64,000 bases of DNA from Martelella sp. AD-3 (GTDB lineage Bacteria > Pseudomonadota > Alphaproteobacteria > Rhizobiales > Rhizobiaceae), in the NCBI RefSeq assembly GCF_001578105.1, contig NZ_CP014275.1, positions 1,860,001 to 1,924,000 of the forward strand. The letters run 5' to 3'. Both the position numbers and the translations under genes were made by a program. Below are positions 17,053-27,120 of the stretch, one piece after another; positions within the stretch are counted from its first letter, which is position 1, and each line of letters opens with the position of its first letter. Under the pieces are notes generated by a model that searched no databases, was not told where the DNA came from, and was given only the letters and a program-made list of their open reading frames with translations.

Positions 17053-17493
17053 TCACCAACTGCCCGTGTTCGGCATCGACGCCCAGGGCTCTTTCGGCTC
17101 CAGCGGATCGCCTTCCTGCAGGATCTCGATCGAGATGCCGTCGGGCGAGCGGACGAAGGCCATGTTGCCGTCGCGCGGCGGCCGGTTGATGACCACGCCC
17201 GCATCCGACAGCTTCTGGCAGAAATCGTAGATGTTTTCGACGCGATAGGCGAGGTGACCGAAATTGCGACCGCCGTCATATTCTTCCGGATCCCAGTTGT
17301 AGGTCAGCTCCAGCTTCGGCACGTGTTCGCCGTCGCCGTTTTCGAGGTCCTTCGGGGCGGCGAGGAAGATCAGCGTGAAGCGACCCTTGTCGTTGTCGAT
17401 CCGGCGCACTTCCTTGAGGCCCATCAGGTCGCGGTAGAAGCGCAGCGAGGCATCGATATCCGTAATCCGGACCATGGTGTGGAGGTAATGCAT
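17053..17493 (-). CDS. gloA: Lactoylglutathione lyase (glyoxalase I)
   Basis: This 146-residue vicinal-oxygen-chelate protein matches GloA across its length. The metal-ligand positions are present: His5 in HTMVRI, Glu in LELTYNWD, His in GHLAYRV and Glu in ISIEILQ. It converts the methylglyoxal-glutathione hemithioacetal to S-lactoylglutathione in the cytoplasm. It starts at ATG 17493 and is divergent from the cold-shock gene, with 164 bases between them. The length is typical of bacterial Ni-type GloA. Confidence 0.9.
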   Translation of the reverse strand: MHYLHTMVRITDIDASLRFYRDLMGLKEVRRIDNDKGRFTLIFLAAPKDLENGDGEHVPKLELTYNWDPEEYDGGRNFGHLAYRVENIYDFCQKLSDAGVVINRPPRDGNMAFVRSPDGISIEILQEGDPLEPKEPWASMPNTGSW

Positions 17494-17657
17494 ATTCTCT
17501 TCCCTGTCGTTTGTTGGGCGGTGGGCTTTTGCACGAGAGCGGGACCCGCTCGGCGGGGTTTTGCGTTTAGAACTTGCGGGAACCCTCAGTATGAATGTTA
17601 TTCTTATGACAAGAATCAGTTAATTCGCAGCCGGGTTTTTTCAAGGAGCGGGGCGGT

Positions 17658-18236
17658 ATGGCCGGAAGGTCTGAGGCAGAACGATACTCGGCCGGAGAAG
17701 AGGCGGGCACGGAAACGGGCGAACTGCTGGAGGTTACCGGGTTCGTGAAATGGTTCGACGTCGGCAAGGGCTTCGGCTTTGTCGTGCCCGACAACGGCAT
17801 GGAGGATATTCTCCTGCACGTGACCTGCCTGAGGCGGGACGGCTACCAGACAATCCTTGAAGGCACCCGCGTCGTGGCGCTGGTGCAGAAGCGCGAACGC
17901 GGCCTGCAGGCATTCCGCATCCTGTCCATGGACCAGTCGACCGCGGTTCACCCCTCGCAGCTGCCGCCGGTCAAGACCCATGTTCAGGTCGAGCCGTCGA
18001 GCGGGCTCGAGCGGGTCCTGGTCAAGTGGTTCAATCGCGAGAAGGGGTTTGGTTTCCTGACCCGCGGCGAGGGGACGCAGGATATTTTCGTGCATATGGA
18101 AACGCTGAGGCGCTACGGCATTACCGAGCTTGTGCCTGGCCAGAGCGTGCTGGTGCGCTTCGGCGAGGGGCCGAAGGGCCTGATGGCGGCCGAAGTCCAC
18201 CCCGACATGCCGACGGCCAACCGGCGCACGCATTGA
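17658..18236 (+). CDS. Two-domain cold-shock protein
   Basis: This 192-residue protein has two cold-shock domains. The first (about 26-93) starts VTGFVKWFDVGKGFGFV, and the second (about 122-187) starts RVLVKWFNREKGFGFL. Each keeps the RNP1-like KGFGF segment and an RNP2-like segment (DILLHV, DIFVHM). It should bind single-stranded nucleic acids and act as an RNA chaperone or antiterminator. Tandem-domain forms of this length are characteristic of Alphaproteobacteria. A DUF192 gene follows after 154 bases on the same strand. Confidence 0.9.
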   Translation: MAGRSEAERYSAGEEAGTETGELLEVTGFVKWFDVGKGFGFVVPDNGMEDILLHVTCLRRDGYQTILEGTRVVALVQKRERGLQAFRILSMDQSTAVHPSQLPPVKTHVQVEPSSGLERVLVKWFNREKGFGFLTRGEGTQDIFVHMETLRRYGITELVPGQSVLVRFGEGPKGLMAAEVHPDMPTANRRTH

Positions 18237-18390
18237 GGCCGCGCCGGCCGCTCTCGGCGCCGGCTGCCGGCGGCATTGAAACGAACGCCTCGCAATCCGG
18301 TCTTCCGCCCGTGCCGATATTGCCCTCGCGGAAGGACAGCGCGGGTCCTCGAACCTGGCGGTATCGACGCTCTATCGGAAAGGATATGGG

Positions 18391-18870
18391 ATGAAACGCG
18401 GTCTCGGCAACAGGGCGCTCGCCGCCCTGATCGGGCTTGTCGCAATGCTGGCGGCGGGCATGGCGTCGGCAGAGGACGACGTCGTCCTGTTTCCTGTCTC
18501 GCAGTTGACGCTCCACACGGAAACCGGGGATTTTCCGCTTGTCGTCGAGGTCGCCAGCGACCCGCGGCAGCGGCAGCGCGGGCTGATGTATCGCACCGAA
18601 CTTGGCGCGGATCGCGGCATGATCTTCGATTTCGGCCAGACGCGTCCGGCCTCGATGTGGATGGCCAACACGCTGATCCCGCTCGATATGGTCTTCATCC
18701 GGGCCGACGGCACGGTCTCGGGCTTTCACGAGAACGCCGTACCAGGGTCGAAGGCGGTCATCAGCTCATCGGAGCCCGTGCGCTACGTACTGGAGATCGG
18801 CGGCGGCAAAGCGGAAAGCTACGGCCTCAAGCCGGGCGACCGCGTCAGCGGCCCTGCGCTTTCCTATTAG
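18391..18870 (+). CDS. DUF192 secreted protein
   Basis: This 159-residue protein has an N-terminal signal peptide (about 27 residues, cleaved near ASAEDD) and a DUF192 domain with the conserved segments RQRGLMYR, GMIFDF and MWMANTLIPLDMVFI. The family is usually periplasmic or membrane-anchored, and its biochemical role is unknown. The family length is 150-170 residues, so the gene looks complete. It follows a cold-shock gene, an arrangement I recall in other rhizobia, and ends just before a mosaic repeat. Confidence 0.85.
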   Translation: MKRGLGNRALAALIGLVAMLAAGMASAEDDVVLFPVSQLTLHTETGDFPLVVEVASDPRQRQRGLMYRTELGADRGMIFDFGQTRPASMWMANTLIPLDMVFIRADGTVSGFHENAVPGSKAVISSSEPVRYVLEIGGGKAESYGLKPGDRVSGPALSY

Positions 18871-18917
18871 AGCATCGGGCGAAAAGTGGAATCCGGTTTT
18901 CGACAGCCCGACGCGAC
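18871..18917 (+). repeat. Mosaic palindromic repeat copy
   Basis: Immediately after the DUF192 stop, AGCATCGGGCGAAAAGTGG with ATCCGGTTTTCG forms an imperfect palindrome. The reverse complement of 55558-55606 has the same layout (GCATCGG, CGAAAA, GGAATC, TTTTCGG), so both are copies of one rhizobial intergenic repeat type. Confidence 0.6.
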
Positions 18918-19038
18918 ATAGGGAAGAGACAAGCGGATCCTGCGCTTCACGTAAGGCGCAGGGCGATCCCGGCGGAGCGTTGGCAAAAGCCATTTTCCTG
19001 TTGCGGCGATGGTGCCTTCGGTGTATCCGGGCCGCAGT

Positions 19039-19115
<77 letters not shown>

Positions 19116-19136
19116 TTCAACCAATTAAAATCATTG

Positions 19137-20206
19137 TTATTTTTCTGGTCCCGCGATGACGCGGAGCTTACCTTGTGAGTGCATTGTGGGTGCTGACAGT
19201 CTCTTGTGGGTGTGATTCTGCAGTTTCTGGAGGATCATTTCGGTGGCGCGCATCGGCTCTTCGAGATAGTCGGGATCGAATTTTTCATACCAGTCTGTCG
19301 TTCCGGAGCCTTCTGCAACGACGTGACCGAGCCATTTGGACCGTTGCTCGCGTGAGACCTCGATGCCAGCGCGGCGCATATTGGTCGCGATGAAGTGGCG
19401 CAGCGTGTAGCAGATCATTGCCGGCATGTTGAGAGGGGCAAGCTGGCGTCCGTCCGGGTCTTTCGGCGCGGGGTCCTTGCCCATCGCGTTCAGTCGCTTC
19501 TCGACCGTATCCTGATACTGGCGAATGGGTCTGTCGTCTGCCCAGTGATCCGGCCATGCCGCGAGGCCGGTCGTCAGCCGGATGATCGGGCGGCGTTTTT
19601 TGTCTGGCGACGGCCGGGCGGGTTGAGATCTATGGTGCCGCTGTTGAAGTCTACCTGACCCTCCACGCGCAGATCGAAGATCGCCTCGTTTCTTGCTGCC
19701 GTATTGAGCGCAATCACCACATAGCGGAAATCATCCTCATGCGCGATTCGGTCGATCCATCGACCGAGCTCTTCAAATGTTGGGATATAGTCGCGCGGTC
19801 GCGACATCTCGCCTCCGACGTGATCGGCGATTTCGGATTGATTGCAGAAGATCGGGGTCGCTGATGTCAGCGGCTGCACTTCCTGCTTTTCATCACCGAC
19901 CGCTACGATCTGTGGCACGGCGGCGAAATTGACGGCAGCGCGCACCGAAATCATGTATGTGGTGATCGCCTTCGGGCTCAGTCCGTGCTCAGTCCTCATC
20001 CACGTCCACATGCGCTGCTGATTGAGCCGTGTCAGATGGCCGACCATCGGGTGCGGACTGAAGGTTTCGGCGGCTTCGAGTGCCAGTTCCGCCGCACGTC
20101 TTGCGGCGCTGGCCGCGCGTGGCCCCTTTGGCTCGGCCCTATGGAACTGACGAGAGCGGGTTACCTCGGTGACCCGCTCTTTGTCGTTGGGGCAGGGGGC
20201 AGGCAA
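19137..20206 (-). pseudogene. Frameshifted tyrosine recombinase (integrase) at tRNA-Pro
   Basis: Two minus-strand frames encode one integrase. The upstream piece (20206 down to about 19595) ends in GRRQTKNAARSSG and includes the first catalytic Arg in NTAARNEAIFDL. The downstream piece reads KRRPIIRLTTG and carries LRHFIATNMRRAG, KWLGH and the Tyr in TDWYEKF. They join perfectly if one A is added to the six-A run near 19596-19601. The frameshift therefore looks recent, or is a homopolymer sequencing error. The N-terminus before about residue 20 is uncertain and may be truncated. Integrases next to tRNA 3' ends mark integrated islands, but no clear cargo or second attachment copy was seen. Confidence 0.75.
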
Positions 20207-20764
20207 ACGGCGGGTCCTTCCTACAGTCCCTTGCCCTGCGGGTATTTGGCACCGCGCGGGTTGCCCAGTCTGAGGCTAAATTCGAAGCCTAAAGTCGGAG
20301 CTAAACTAAAGAATGGGTGTTTTTGGCTCAACATTGGAGGAAATTGGCGTTAGCGGGCATTGTCCGGGGGGCGAGGAACGTAGATGTCAAAGGCCTATTT
20401 TGTTCATTCTGTGCCGGGCGCGGATCATTCTGGCTGGCAGGCGCTCGGGGATCATCCTTTCGCCATTGCATCGCTGGCGGACGAAATGGGTCGTCCGCTG
20501 GGGATAGGGCGGGCCTGTTTCGCGGCGGGTCTGTTCATGATGCGGGATATTCCATGAAGTCTTGCAGGCACAGGCTATCGAACTCTGCGTTCCTTCCGGC
20601 CGGAGCCGCAAAGTCCTATTTCCTTGCGATAAACTGACTGCCTCAAAAAGCTGTGCTGGCGCGAATACCGTTTGTTCGCTCCCATCGGAGCGAGCTTCGT
20701 AAAGTTCGTCATCTGAGGATGATATATCGCATTGTCATAGTCTTTTCGACGGCTAGGATAGGAC
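20207..20764. other. Intergenic region after the integrase remnant
   Basis: No gene is supported in these 558 bases. A small perfect hairpin (CGCTCC, loop CATC, GGAGCG) lies near 20678-20693, upstream of the HlyD gene. The stretch may contain decayed island sequence plus the efflux operon promoter. Confidence 0.45.
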
Positions 20765-21877
20765 GTGTGCCACGTGAAGCGTCACGCCGAAATGGGGGAT
20801 GGCAGAGTGCGGACAGGTTTGGGTAAATGGGTTGCGATCGTCGTCCTGGCAGCCGTTGCGGCCGGCGGTTATGCCGCATGGCGCAATCTCAATGGCGACG
20901 CTCTTCCTGAAGGCATTGCCAGCGGGAACGGCCGTATCGAGGCGACGGAAATCGATATCTCCGCCAAGACCGCCGGGCGGATCAGCGAGATTTTCGTCAA
21001 TGAGGGCGATTTCATCCAGGCCGGCGAGAAACTGGTGCAGATGGACACCAGGCAGCTGGAGGCGCAAAAACGCGAGGCCGAGGCCAAGCTGCGCAGCGCC
21101 CGCACCGGCGTGGACGCCGCCAATGCGACGATAGAACAGGCGAAGGCGGAAAAACGCGCCGCCGAAGCCGTCGTCGAGCAGCGCAAGGCCGTGCTCAATT
21201 CCGCCGAGGCCACGTTCGCGCGCTTCAAGAAGCTGGCGCAGACAAACGTCACCTCCCGGCAGGCGCTCGAGGACGCCGAGGCGAAGGCGCTGCAGGCGAA
21301 GGCCACCGTTGCCGCCGGCGAGGCCTCTTCCGCCGCAGCAAGCGCGGCCATCAGCACCGCCGAAGCGCAGCTTACCAAGGCGGAAGCGGCGATCGATGCC
21401 GCCGAGGCGAGCATAGACTATATCCAGTCGATCATTGACGACAGTACCCTGACCGCGCCACGCCCCGGACGGGTGCAGTATCTTGTCGCCCAACCGGGCG
21501 AGGTTGTCGCAGCCGGCGGTCGCATTCTCAACATTGTCGACCTGACCGATGTCTATATGAACTTCTTCCTGCCGACGGAGCAGGCGGGCCGGACGGCAAT
21601 CGGCGCGGAGACCCGGCTGGTGCTGGATGCCGCGCCGCAATTCACCATCCCCGCCAGCATCTCCTATGTTTCCGACGTCGCACAGTTCACGCCGAAGACC
21701 GTCGAGACGGAAGAGGAGCGCCAGAAGCTGATGTTCCGGGTCAAGGCCCGCATCGACCCGGATTTGCTGCGCGAGCATATCGATCTCGTCAAGACCGGCC
21801 TGCCCGGCGTTGCCTATGTGCGCTATGACCACAATGCCGCCTGGCCCGAGGCGCTTGACGGAAATCTCGCCCAATGA
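20765..21877 (+). CDS. HlyD/YbhG-type membrane fusion protein
   Basis: This 370-residue periplasmic adaptor has an N-terminal membrane anchor (about residues 18-40). A biotinyl-lipoyl half-motif follows ([18 protein letters not shown]), then a long Ala/Glu/Lys-rich coiled-coil hairpin (about 85-215) and the second lipoyl half and beta barrel ([18 protein letters not shown]). It should link an inner-membrane ABC exporter to an outer-membrane channel. Start GTG 20765 has AGGATAGGA upstream; ATG 20792 is an alternative. The stop overlaps the next start by 4 bases, showing tight coupling. This corresponds to yhiI in the E. coli yhiI-rbbA-yhhJ arrangement. Confidence 0.88.
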   Translation: MCHVKRHAEMGDGRVRTGLGKWVAIVVLAAVAAGGYAAWRNLNGDALPEGIASGNGRIEATEIDISAKTAGRISEIFVNEGDFIQAGEKLVQMDTRQLEAQKREAEAKLRSARTGVDAANATIEQAKAEKRAAEAVVEQRKAVLNSAEATFARFKKLAQTNVTSRQALEDAEAKALQAKATVAAGEASSAAASAAISTAEAQLTKAEAAIDAAEASIDYIQSIIDDSTLTAPRPGRVQYLVAQPGEVVAAGGRILNIVDLTDVYMNFFLPTEQAGRTAIGAETRLVLDAAPQFTIPASISYVSDVAQFTPKTVETEEERQKLMFRVKARIDPDLLREHIDLVKTGLPGVAYVRYDHNAAWPEALDGNLAQ

Positions 21878-24645
21878 ATGCCGTGGACGGGCAGGGTGGC
21901 GTCGGCGCAGTCGCCCGCCTTGAGGGCGTCAGCCTGCTTTATCGCAAGACGACGGCGCTGAATGACATATCGCTTGATATTCCCGCCGGCTGCATGGCGG
22001 GCCTCATCGGCCCGGACGGCGTCGGCAAGTCAAGCCTGCTGTCGCTGATTGCCGGCGCGCGCAAGGTGCAGACCGGCGCTGTCAGCGTGCTTGGCGGCGA
22101 TATCTCCGATGACGGGCACCGCCGCGCCGTCTGCCCGCGCATCGCCTATATGCCGCAGGGGCTCGGCCGCAATCTCTACGCCACGCTGTCGGGCTACGAG
22201 AATATCGATTTCTTCGGCCGTCTTTTCGGCCATGCCCGTGCGGAGCGCCGGCGGCGCATCGAAAACCTGATGAAAAGTACGGGGCTGCTGCCCTTTGCCG
22301 ACAGGCCGGCCGGCAAGCTCTCGGGCGGCATGAAACAGAAGCTCGGGCTTTGTTGCGCGCTGATCCACGACCCCGATCTTCTGGTTCTCGACGAACCGAC
22401 GACCGGCGTCGATCCACTGTCCAGACGGCAGTTCTGGAGCCTGATCGACGATATCCGCGCCGCGCGCCCCGGCATGAGCGTTATCGTTGCCACCGCCTAT
22501 ATGGAAGAGGCCGCGCGCTTCGACTGGCTGGCGGCGATGAATGACGGCAATGTTCTTGCCACGGGAAGCCCCGCCGAACTTTTGAGCGCGACCGCCACCG
22601 ACAATCTCGACGACGCTTTCGTGGCGCTGCTGCCGGAAGCGACCCGCGGCGACCGGAAGGCGCTGGATATTACCCCGCGCGCGGAGGGTGATGCCGGCGA
22701 TTTTGCCATCGAGGCCGAGCATCTGAGCAAGCGTTTCGGCGATTTCACCGCCGTCGACAATGTCAGCTTCCGCATTCGCCGGGGCGAGATTTTCGGCTTT
22801 CTCGGCTCGAATGGCTGCGGCAAGACCACGACCATGAAAATGCTGACCGGGCTTCTGGATGTGAGCGACGGCACGGCAAAGCTGTTCGGCCAGCCGGTCG
22901 ATCCCGGCAATCTCGATGTGCGCCGGCGGGTCGGCTATATGTCCCAGGCCTTCTCGCTCTATACCGAGCTGACCGTGCGGCAGAACCTGTCGTTGCACGC
23001 GCGGCTTTACCGGCTGCCGACGGAGACGATCGAACCGCGCGTTGCCGAAATGATCGCGCGCTTCGATCTGGCCGACGTTGCCGACAGCCTGCCGGAGGCG
23101 CTGCCGCTCGGCATCCGCCAGCGCCTTTCGCTGGCGGTCGCGATGATCCACGGTCCGGATATCCTGATCCTGGACGAACCGACCTCCGGCGTTGACCCGC
23201 TGGCCCGCGATGATTTCTGGCGCATGCTGATCGCGCTTTCGCGCAACGACAATGTCACGATTTTCGTCTCCACCCATTTCATGAACGAGGCGGCGCGCTG
23301 CGACCGGATTTCGCTGATGCATGCCGGCCGGGTGCTGGCGAGCGACCGCCCGGCCGCCATCATCGAGGCAAGCGGAAAGGCAACGCTCGAAGAGGCCTTC
23401 ATCAGCCATCTGGAAGCGGTCACGGACGAGGCGCAGGAGGCTGAAGAACCAACGATCGCCGAAGATGCCGAAAAAGACGACGCCGACGGGCGCGCTGCCG
23501 AAAGGGCGCTGAAACACCGTTTCGACTTTCGCCGGATGATGGCCTATTCCTGGCGCGAGGCGCTGGAACTGCGCCGCGACCCGATCCGCGCCACCATGGC
23601 GATCATCGGCAGCGTCATTCTGCTGCTGGTGATCGGCTATGGCATCAATCTCGACATCGAAAACCTGAGCTATGCCACGCTCGACCGCGATCAGACCGTG
23701 ACAAGCCGGGACCTGACGCTCGATATCTCCGGATCGCGCTATTTCGATGAGAAAGCCCCGCTCGTCGATTATGCCGATATGGACAGACGCATGCGTGACG
23801 GGGAAATCAGTTTCGCCATTGAAATCCCGCCGCATTTCGCCGCCGATCTGGCGCGCGGGCGCGATGTCGAAGTCGGCGTCTGGCTGGACGGTTCGATGCC
23901 GCAGCGCGCATCGTCGGCCAGAGGCTATATTCAGGGCGTCTATGCCACATGGCTTACCCGCAAGATCGAGGAGGTCTATGGGGCGGGGGCGGCTGATCCG
24001 GCCTATTCGGTCGCCGCGCGCTATCGCTACAACCCCGATATCCGCAGCCTCGTCGCCATGGCGCCGGCGGTCATTCCGCTGCTGCTGTTGCTCATTCCCG
24101 CCATTCTCACCACGCTTTCCGTGGTGCGGGAAAAGGAGCTGGGCTCGATCGTCAATTTCTATGTCACGCCGACGACGAGGCTGGAATTCCTGATTGGCAA
24201 ACAGCTGCCCTATATCGTGCTTGCCATGTTCAATTTCGCCCTGCTGCTGGCAACCTCGCTGATGGTGTTTCAGGTGCCCTTTACCGGCAGCATGCTTGCC
24301 TTTTCGCTGGCGGCCCTGCTTTTCGTCACCATTTCAACCGGCATGGGCCTGCTGGTGTCGACCTTTACCAGCAGTCAGATCGCAGCCCTTTTCGCCACCG
24401 CTCTTCTGACCCTCATTCCGGCAATCCAGTATTCCGGCCTCATCGATCCGGTCAGCGCGCTTCAGGGTTTTGGCGCCATGATCGGCGAGGTCTATCCGGC
24501 CACCTATTTCGTGACGATGTCGCGCGGAACCTTCACCAAGGCGCTCGGCCTTGCCGATCTTCATTCTGCCTTCGTGCCTCTTCTCATTGCCATTCCGGTT
24601 CTGACGATCGCCAGCACGCTTCTGCTCGGCAAGCAGGCGAGGTAG
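21874..24645 (+). CDS. rbbA: RbbA-like ABC transporter: two ATPase domains fused to an ABC-2 permease
   Basis: The 923-residue protein has ATPase domain 1 (Walker [10 protein letters not shown] near residue 46, signature [12 protein letters not shown] near 149, Walker [15 protein letters not shown]). ATPase domain 2 follows (Walker [10 protein letters not shown] near 311, degenerate signature [12 protein letters not shown] near 410), and then an ABC-2 membrane domain with about six segments from residue 570. This is the architecture of E. coli RbbA/YhiH, including the altered second signature. RbbA has been linked to ribosomes, but operons with HlyD and a second permease point to export. The gene overlaps the HlyD stop by 4 bases and is followed after 3 bases by the permease. 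Confidence 0.88.
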   Translation: MNAVDGQGGVGAVARLEGVSLLYRKTTALNDISLDIPAGCMAGLIGPDGVGKSSLLSLIAGARKVQTGAVSVLGGDISDDGHRRAVCPRIAYMPQGLGRNLYATLSGYENIDFFGRLFGHARAERRRRIENLMKSTGLLPFADRPAGKLSGGMKQKLGLCCALIHDPDLLVLDEPTTGVDPLSRRQFWSLIDDIRAARPGMSVIVATAYMEEAARFDWLAAMNDGNVLATGSPAELLSATATDNLDDAFVALLPEATRGDRKALDITPRAEGDAGDFAIEAEHLSKRFGDFTAVDNVSFRIRRGEIFGFLGSNGCGKTTTMKMLTGLLDVSDGTAKLFGQPVDPGNLDVRRRVGYMSQAFSLYTELTVRQNLSLHARLYRLPTETIEPRVAEMIARFDLADVADSLPEALPLGIRQRLSLAVAMIHGPDILILDEPTSGVDPLARDDFWRMLIALSRNDNVTIFVSTHFMNEAARCDRISLMHAGRVLASDRPAAIIEASGKATLEEAFISHLEAVTDEAQEAEEPTIAEDAEKDDADGRAAERALKHRFDFRRMMAYSWREALELRRDPIRATMAIIGSVILLLVIGYGINLDIENLSYATLDRDQTVTSRDLTLDISGSRYFDEKAPLVDYADMDRRMRDGEISFAIEIPPHFAADLARGRDVEVGVWLDGSMPQRASSARGYIQGVYATWLTRKIEEVYGAGAADPAYSVAARYRYNPDIRSLVAMAPAVIPLLLLLIPAILTTLSVVREKELGSIVNFYVTPTTRLEFLIGKQLPYIVLAMFNFALLLATSLMVFQVPFTGSMLAFSLAALLFVTISTGMGLLVSTFTSSQIAALFATALLTLIPAIQYSGLIDPVSALQGFGAMIGEVYPATYFVTMSRGTFTKALGLADLHSAFVPLLIAIPVLTIASTLLLGKQAR

Positions 24646-24648
24646 GTC

Positions 24649-25761
24649 ATGCGGTTCTCCAACATCCTCCAGCTCGGCATCAAGGAATTACGGGGGCTTG
24701 GCCGCGACACGCTGATGATCATCCTGATCGTCTACGCCTTTTCGCTGTCCATCTACATGGAATCCTCGGCGATGCCGGAAACGCTCAACCGCGCGGCGAT
24801 CGCGGTTGTCGATGAGGATCGCTCGGCGCTGTCGCAACGTATTGTCGATGCCTTCTATCCACCCTATTTCATCGAGCCTGAAATCATTACCACCGCCGAG
24901 ATGGACGCCCGGCTGGATAGCGGAACATCGACCTTTGTGCTCGATATCCCGACGAATTTCGAACGGGATGTGCTTGCCGGTCGAAAGCCGGAGCTGCAGC
25001 TCAATATCGACGCCACGCGCATGACGCAGGCCTTTACCGGCAACACCTACATCCAGCAGATCATCGACAATACCGTCAGCGAATATCTTAACCGTGCTCC
25101 AGGCGGCAGCGAAATTCCGGTCTCTCTCGATATCCGCGCCCGCTACAATCCGCAGCTCAGCCAGATGTGGTTCGGCTCGATCATCAACATCATCACCAGC
25201 ATCACCATGCTGTCGATGATCCTTTCCGGCGCGGCGCTGATCCGCGAGCGCGAGCATGGCACGATCGAGCACCTTCTGGTCATGCCGGTCACCGCGCTTG
25301 AAATCGTGCTCAGCAAGATCTGGTCGATCGGCCTCGTTGTCCTCGTGGCCGCGACGCTTTCCCTCGTGATCGTGGTTGAAGGCATTCTCGGCGTGCCCGT
25401 CAACGGCTCCATGCCGCTGTTCATGGCCGGCAGCGCATTGATGCTGTTCGCGATGTGCTCGCTCGGCATTTTCCTGGCGACGGTGGCGGGCTCGATGCCG
25501 CAGTTCGGTCTGTTGCTGATGCTGGTGCTGCTGCCGCTGCAGGTGCTGTCCGGCGGACTGACGCCGCGCGAAAGCATGCCGCAATTCATCCAGGACATCA
25601 TGCTGCTGGCGCCCAATACCCATTATGTGACGATGTCGCAGGCCATCCTGTTTCGCGGCGCGGGGTTTGATGTCGTCTGGCCGCAATTCGTCTGGCTGGC
25701 CGTCCTCGGGCTGGCGCTCTTTTCCATCGCGCTGCGCCGTTTCCGCGGGTTTCTGCAGTAA
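24649..25761 (+). CDS. yhhJ: ABC-2 type permease (YhhJ-like)
   Basis: This 370-residue membrane protein has one N-terminal helix (LMIILIVYAFSLSIYM), a large extracytoplasmic domain of about 130 residues, and five C-terminal helices. The ABC-2 signature stretch reads LIREREHGTIEHLLVMPV. It should form the second membrane half of the exporter with the RbbA-like protein. It starts 3 bases after that gene. The operon HlyD, RbbA-like, YhhJ-like is complete; no outer-membrane factor gene lies next to it. Confidence 0.88.
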   Translation: MRFSNILQLGIKELRGLGRDTLMIILIVYAFSLSIYMESSAMPETLNRAAIAVVDEDRSALSQRIVDAFYPPYFIEPEIITTAEMDARLDSGTSTFVLDIPTNFERDVLAGRKPELQLNIDATRMTQAFTGNTYIQQIIDNTVSEYLNRAPGGSEIPVSLDIRARYNPQLSQMWFGSIINIITSITMLSMILSGAALIREREHGTIEHLLVMPVTALEIVLSKIWSIGLVVLVAATLSLVIVVEGILGVPVNGSMPLFMAGSALMLFAMCSLGIFLATVAGSMPQFGLLLMLVLLPLQVLSGGLTPRESMPQFIQDIMLLAPNTHYVTMSQAILFRGAGFDVVWPQFVWLAVLGLALFSIALRRFRGFLQ

Positions 25762-26587
25762 TAAGTGCGTATCCGCTGCTATCGAAGCGCTGATAACTAA
25801 ACTGCTGTTGGAGCGGCTTTACGTATAATTGAACCATTTTGGTGCGAGCGGTTGACGAAATGGTTCTGAGAGAAGAGGGGCCTGCCGCCCTGTTGAGGTT
25901 GCTTGGCTAATCGGCTTCGCCAACCTAAGTGTCGACGGCTCGGTTCTCTCGCCGACCGGGTTGGCTGCTAGATTTCGTGGCATGCTATCCGTCGGACTGC
26001 CTAGCCGTATCACGATGCTTCATTGACGACGGAGTTGATGCTCAGTTCTACCACCGTGTCCCGAACAGGGAGGATGGAATGACGTTCGCGTTCGACGCGG
26101 TCGCGATCTATGGAGATCGAAGCGACATCGAAAGGCTTCGAGGCCGAAGCCGGGTTCATCGTTTCGCGCGCCACGCGTTGGCGGCGCTTAAGCGTTTGGA
26201 AGGCAGTGTTGCAGAATAAAGGAGAGCAGCGCGCCCGTTTATAGCTCAAACTTACGGTCTCAAGTGTCTGCTTATCGGTGAAGACGCAGTTTGCATGAAC
26301 GACCGACTACGAGGCGCTCTCCGGAGCGGCAGAAGCGGGACCGCTTTCGGACCGTCGGGTCCCGGAGGTTGAGGATGAAATACCTGCCATGGGCGCGGGC
26401 GGTCTCCATGACCGCTTCCGACACCGTTTTGGTCATTGACCGCGTTTCGGCAGCGGCTTAGAAGTGGGCGGACAGCAGAAGGAGATTTATGCGCAGAGGC
26501 TTGTGATTCCGACCGCAAATAGCGGCTTCACCTGGCACCAAGACTTGGCTGCCGGAACCTTTTGCATATATCTTCTTCGGAGTTTTC
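25762..26587. other. Long gene-free stretch at the left edge of the accessory region
   Basis: No convincing gene lies in these 826 bases. Short frames at 25929-26219 (plus) and 26010-26249 (minus) overlap each other and resemble no family I know. The stretch contains the first copy of a dispersed repeat (26318-26423). It looks like decayed mobile or duplicated sequence. Confidence 0.5.
26318..26423. repeat. Dispersed accessory repeat, long direct copy A
   Basis: This 106-base stretch recurs in the same orientation at 28789-28894. The last 70 bases (26354-26423) are identical by eye and the first 36 carry a few mismatches. The left part contains the core CTCTCCGGAGCGGCAGAAGC, which is related to shorter copies near 32432, 34954 and 47790. 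Confidence 0.8.
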
Positions 26588-27040
26588 ATGAAGAATCATG
26601 ACGTCGTAATCCGGCCCTATGCGCCGGAAGGCGATTTGAAAAAGCTGTCACGCATCTGGCTCGATGCATCTCTATTGGCTCATCCTTTCATCGGCGAACG
26701 GCGCTTGCTTGCGCAACGAGCGCTGATCGAAGATCAATATCTGCCTAGTGCTGAGACGTGGGTGGCATGCGTGGGTGGTCACCCGTGCGGCTTCATCGGC
26801 CTGCTCGACACCTTCATTGGCGGAATTTTTGTTGCTCCCGATCGGCAAGGGCTTGGCATCGGACGCCAGCTTGTCGCTCACGCTCTGAGCCTCAAAGGTA
26901 AGCTGGAGCTTGAGGTATACACCGCCAACCGGCAGGCAGTAGCTTTCTACATCGGGCTTGGGTTTCGAGAGCTGTCACGCCGTCCTCTTGATGATGATGG
27001 CTACGCTTTCGAAAACGCGCGCCTTCGCTTGATCGGCTAG
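26588..27040 (+). CDS. GNAT-family acetyltransferase (YjaB-like)
   Basis: The 150-residue GNAT protein has an acetyl-CoA-binding motif GGIFVAPDRQGLGIGRQLVAHA (RQGLGIG at about residues 95-101), followed by the C-terminal pattern NRQAVAFYIGLGFRE. Size and motif order match E. coli YjaB, an acetyltransferase with lysine and possibly other substrates. It starts at ATG 26588. G+C is lower than in the left part of the window. It lies between two direct repeat copies together with a phosphatase and an AraC-type gene, each oriented or regulated independently. Confidence 0.8.
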   Translation: MKNHDVVIRPYAPEGDLKKLSRIWLDASLLAHPFIGERRLLAQRALIEDQYLPSAETWVACVGGHPCGFIGLLDTFIGGIFVAPDRQGLGIGRQLVAHALSLKGKLELEVYTANRQAVAFYIGLGFRELSRRPLDDDGYAFENARLRLIG

Positions 27041-27120
27041 CAGTTGGTCGGGCGGTGTGAATCGCCGCCCGACTGACTTTGTTGGTCGCTCAACCGCATA
27101 TGGACCTCACATCGCAACGG

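Noticed and set aside
22030-23835. Open frame of 601 codons on the minus strand
   Set aside because: It lies opposite the RbbA-like gene, which has clear ATPase motifs; the antisense frame has no family resemblance.
19116-25761. Whole stretch from tRNA-Pro through the efflux operon as an integrated island
   Set aside because: No second copy of the tRNA-Pro 3' end was seen by eye, and the efflux genes have the same codon character as the core, so an island boundary beyond the integrase cannot be supported.
25929-26219. Plus-strand 96-codon frame in the gap after the efflux operon
   Set aside because: It has no clear ribosome-binding site, overlaps a minus-strand frame of equal quality, and resembles no known family.
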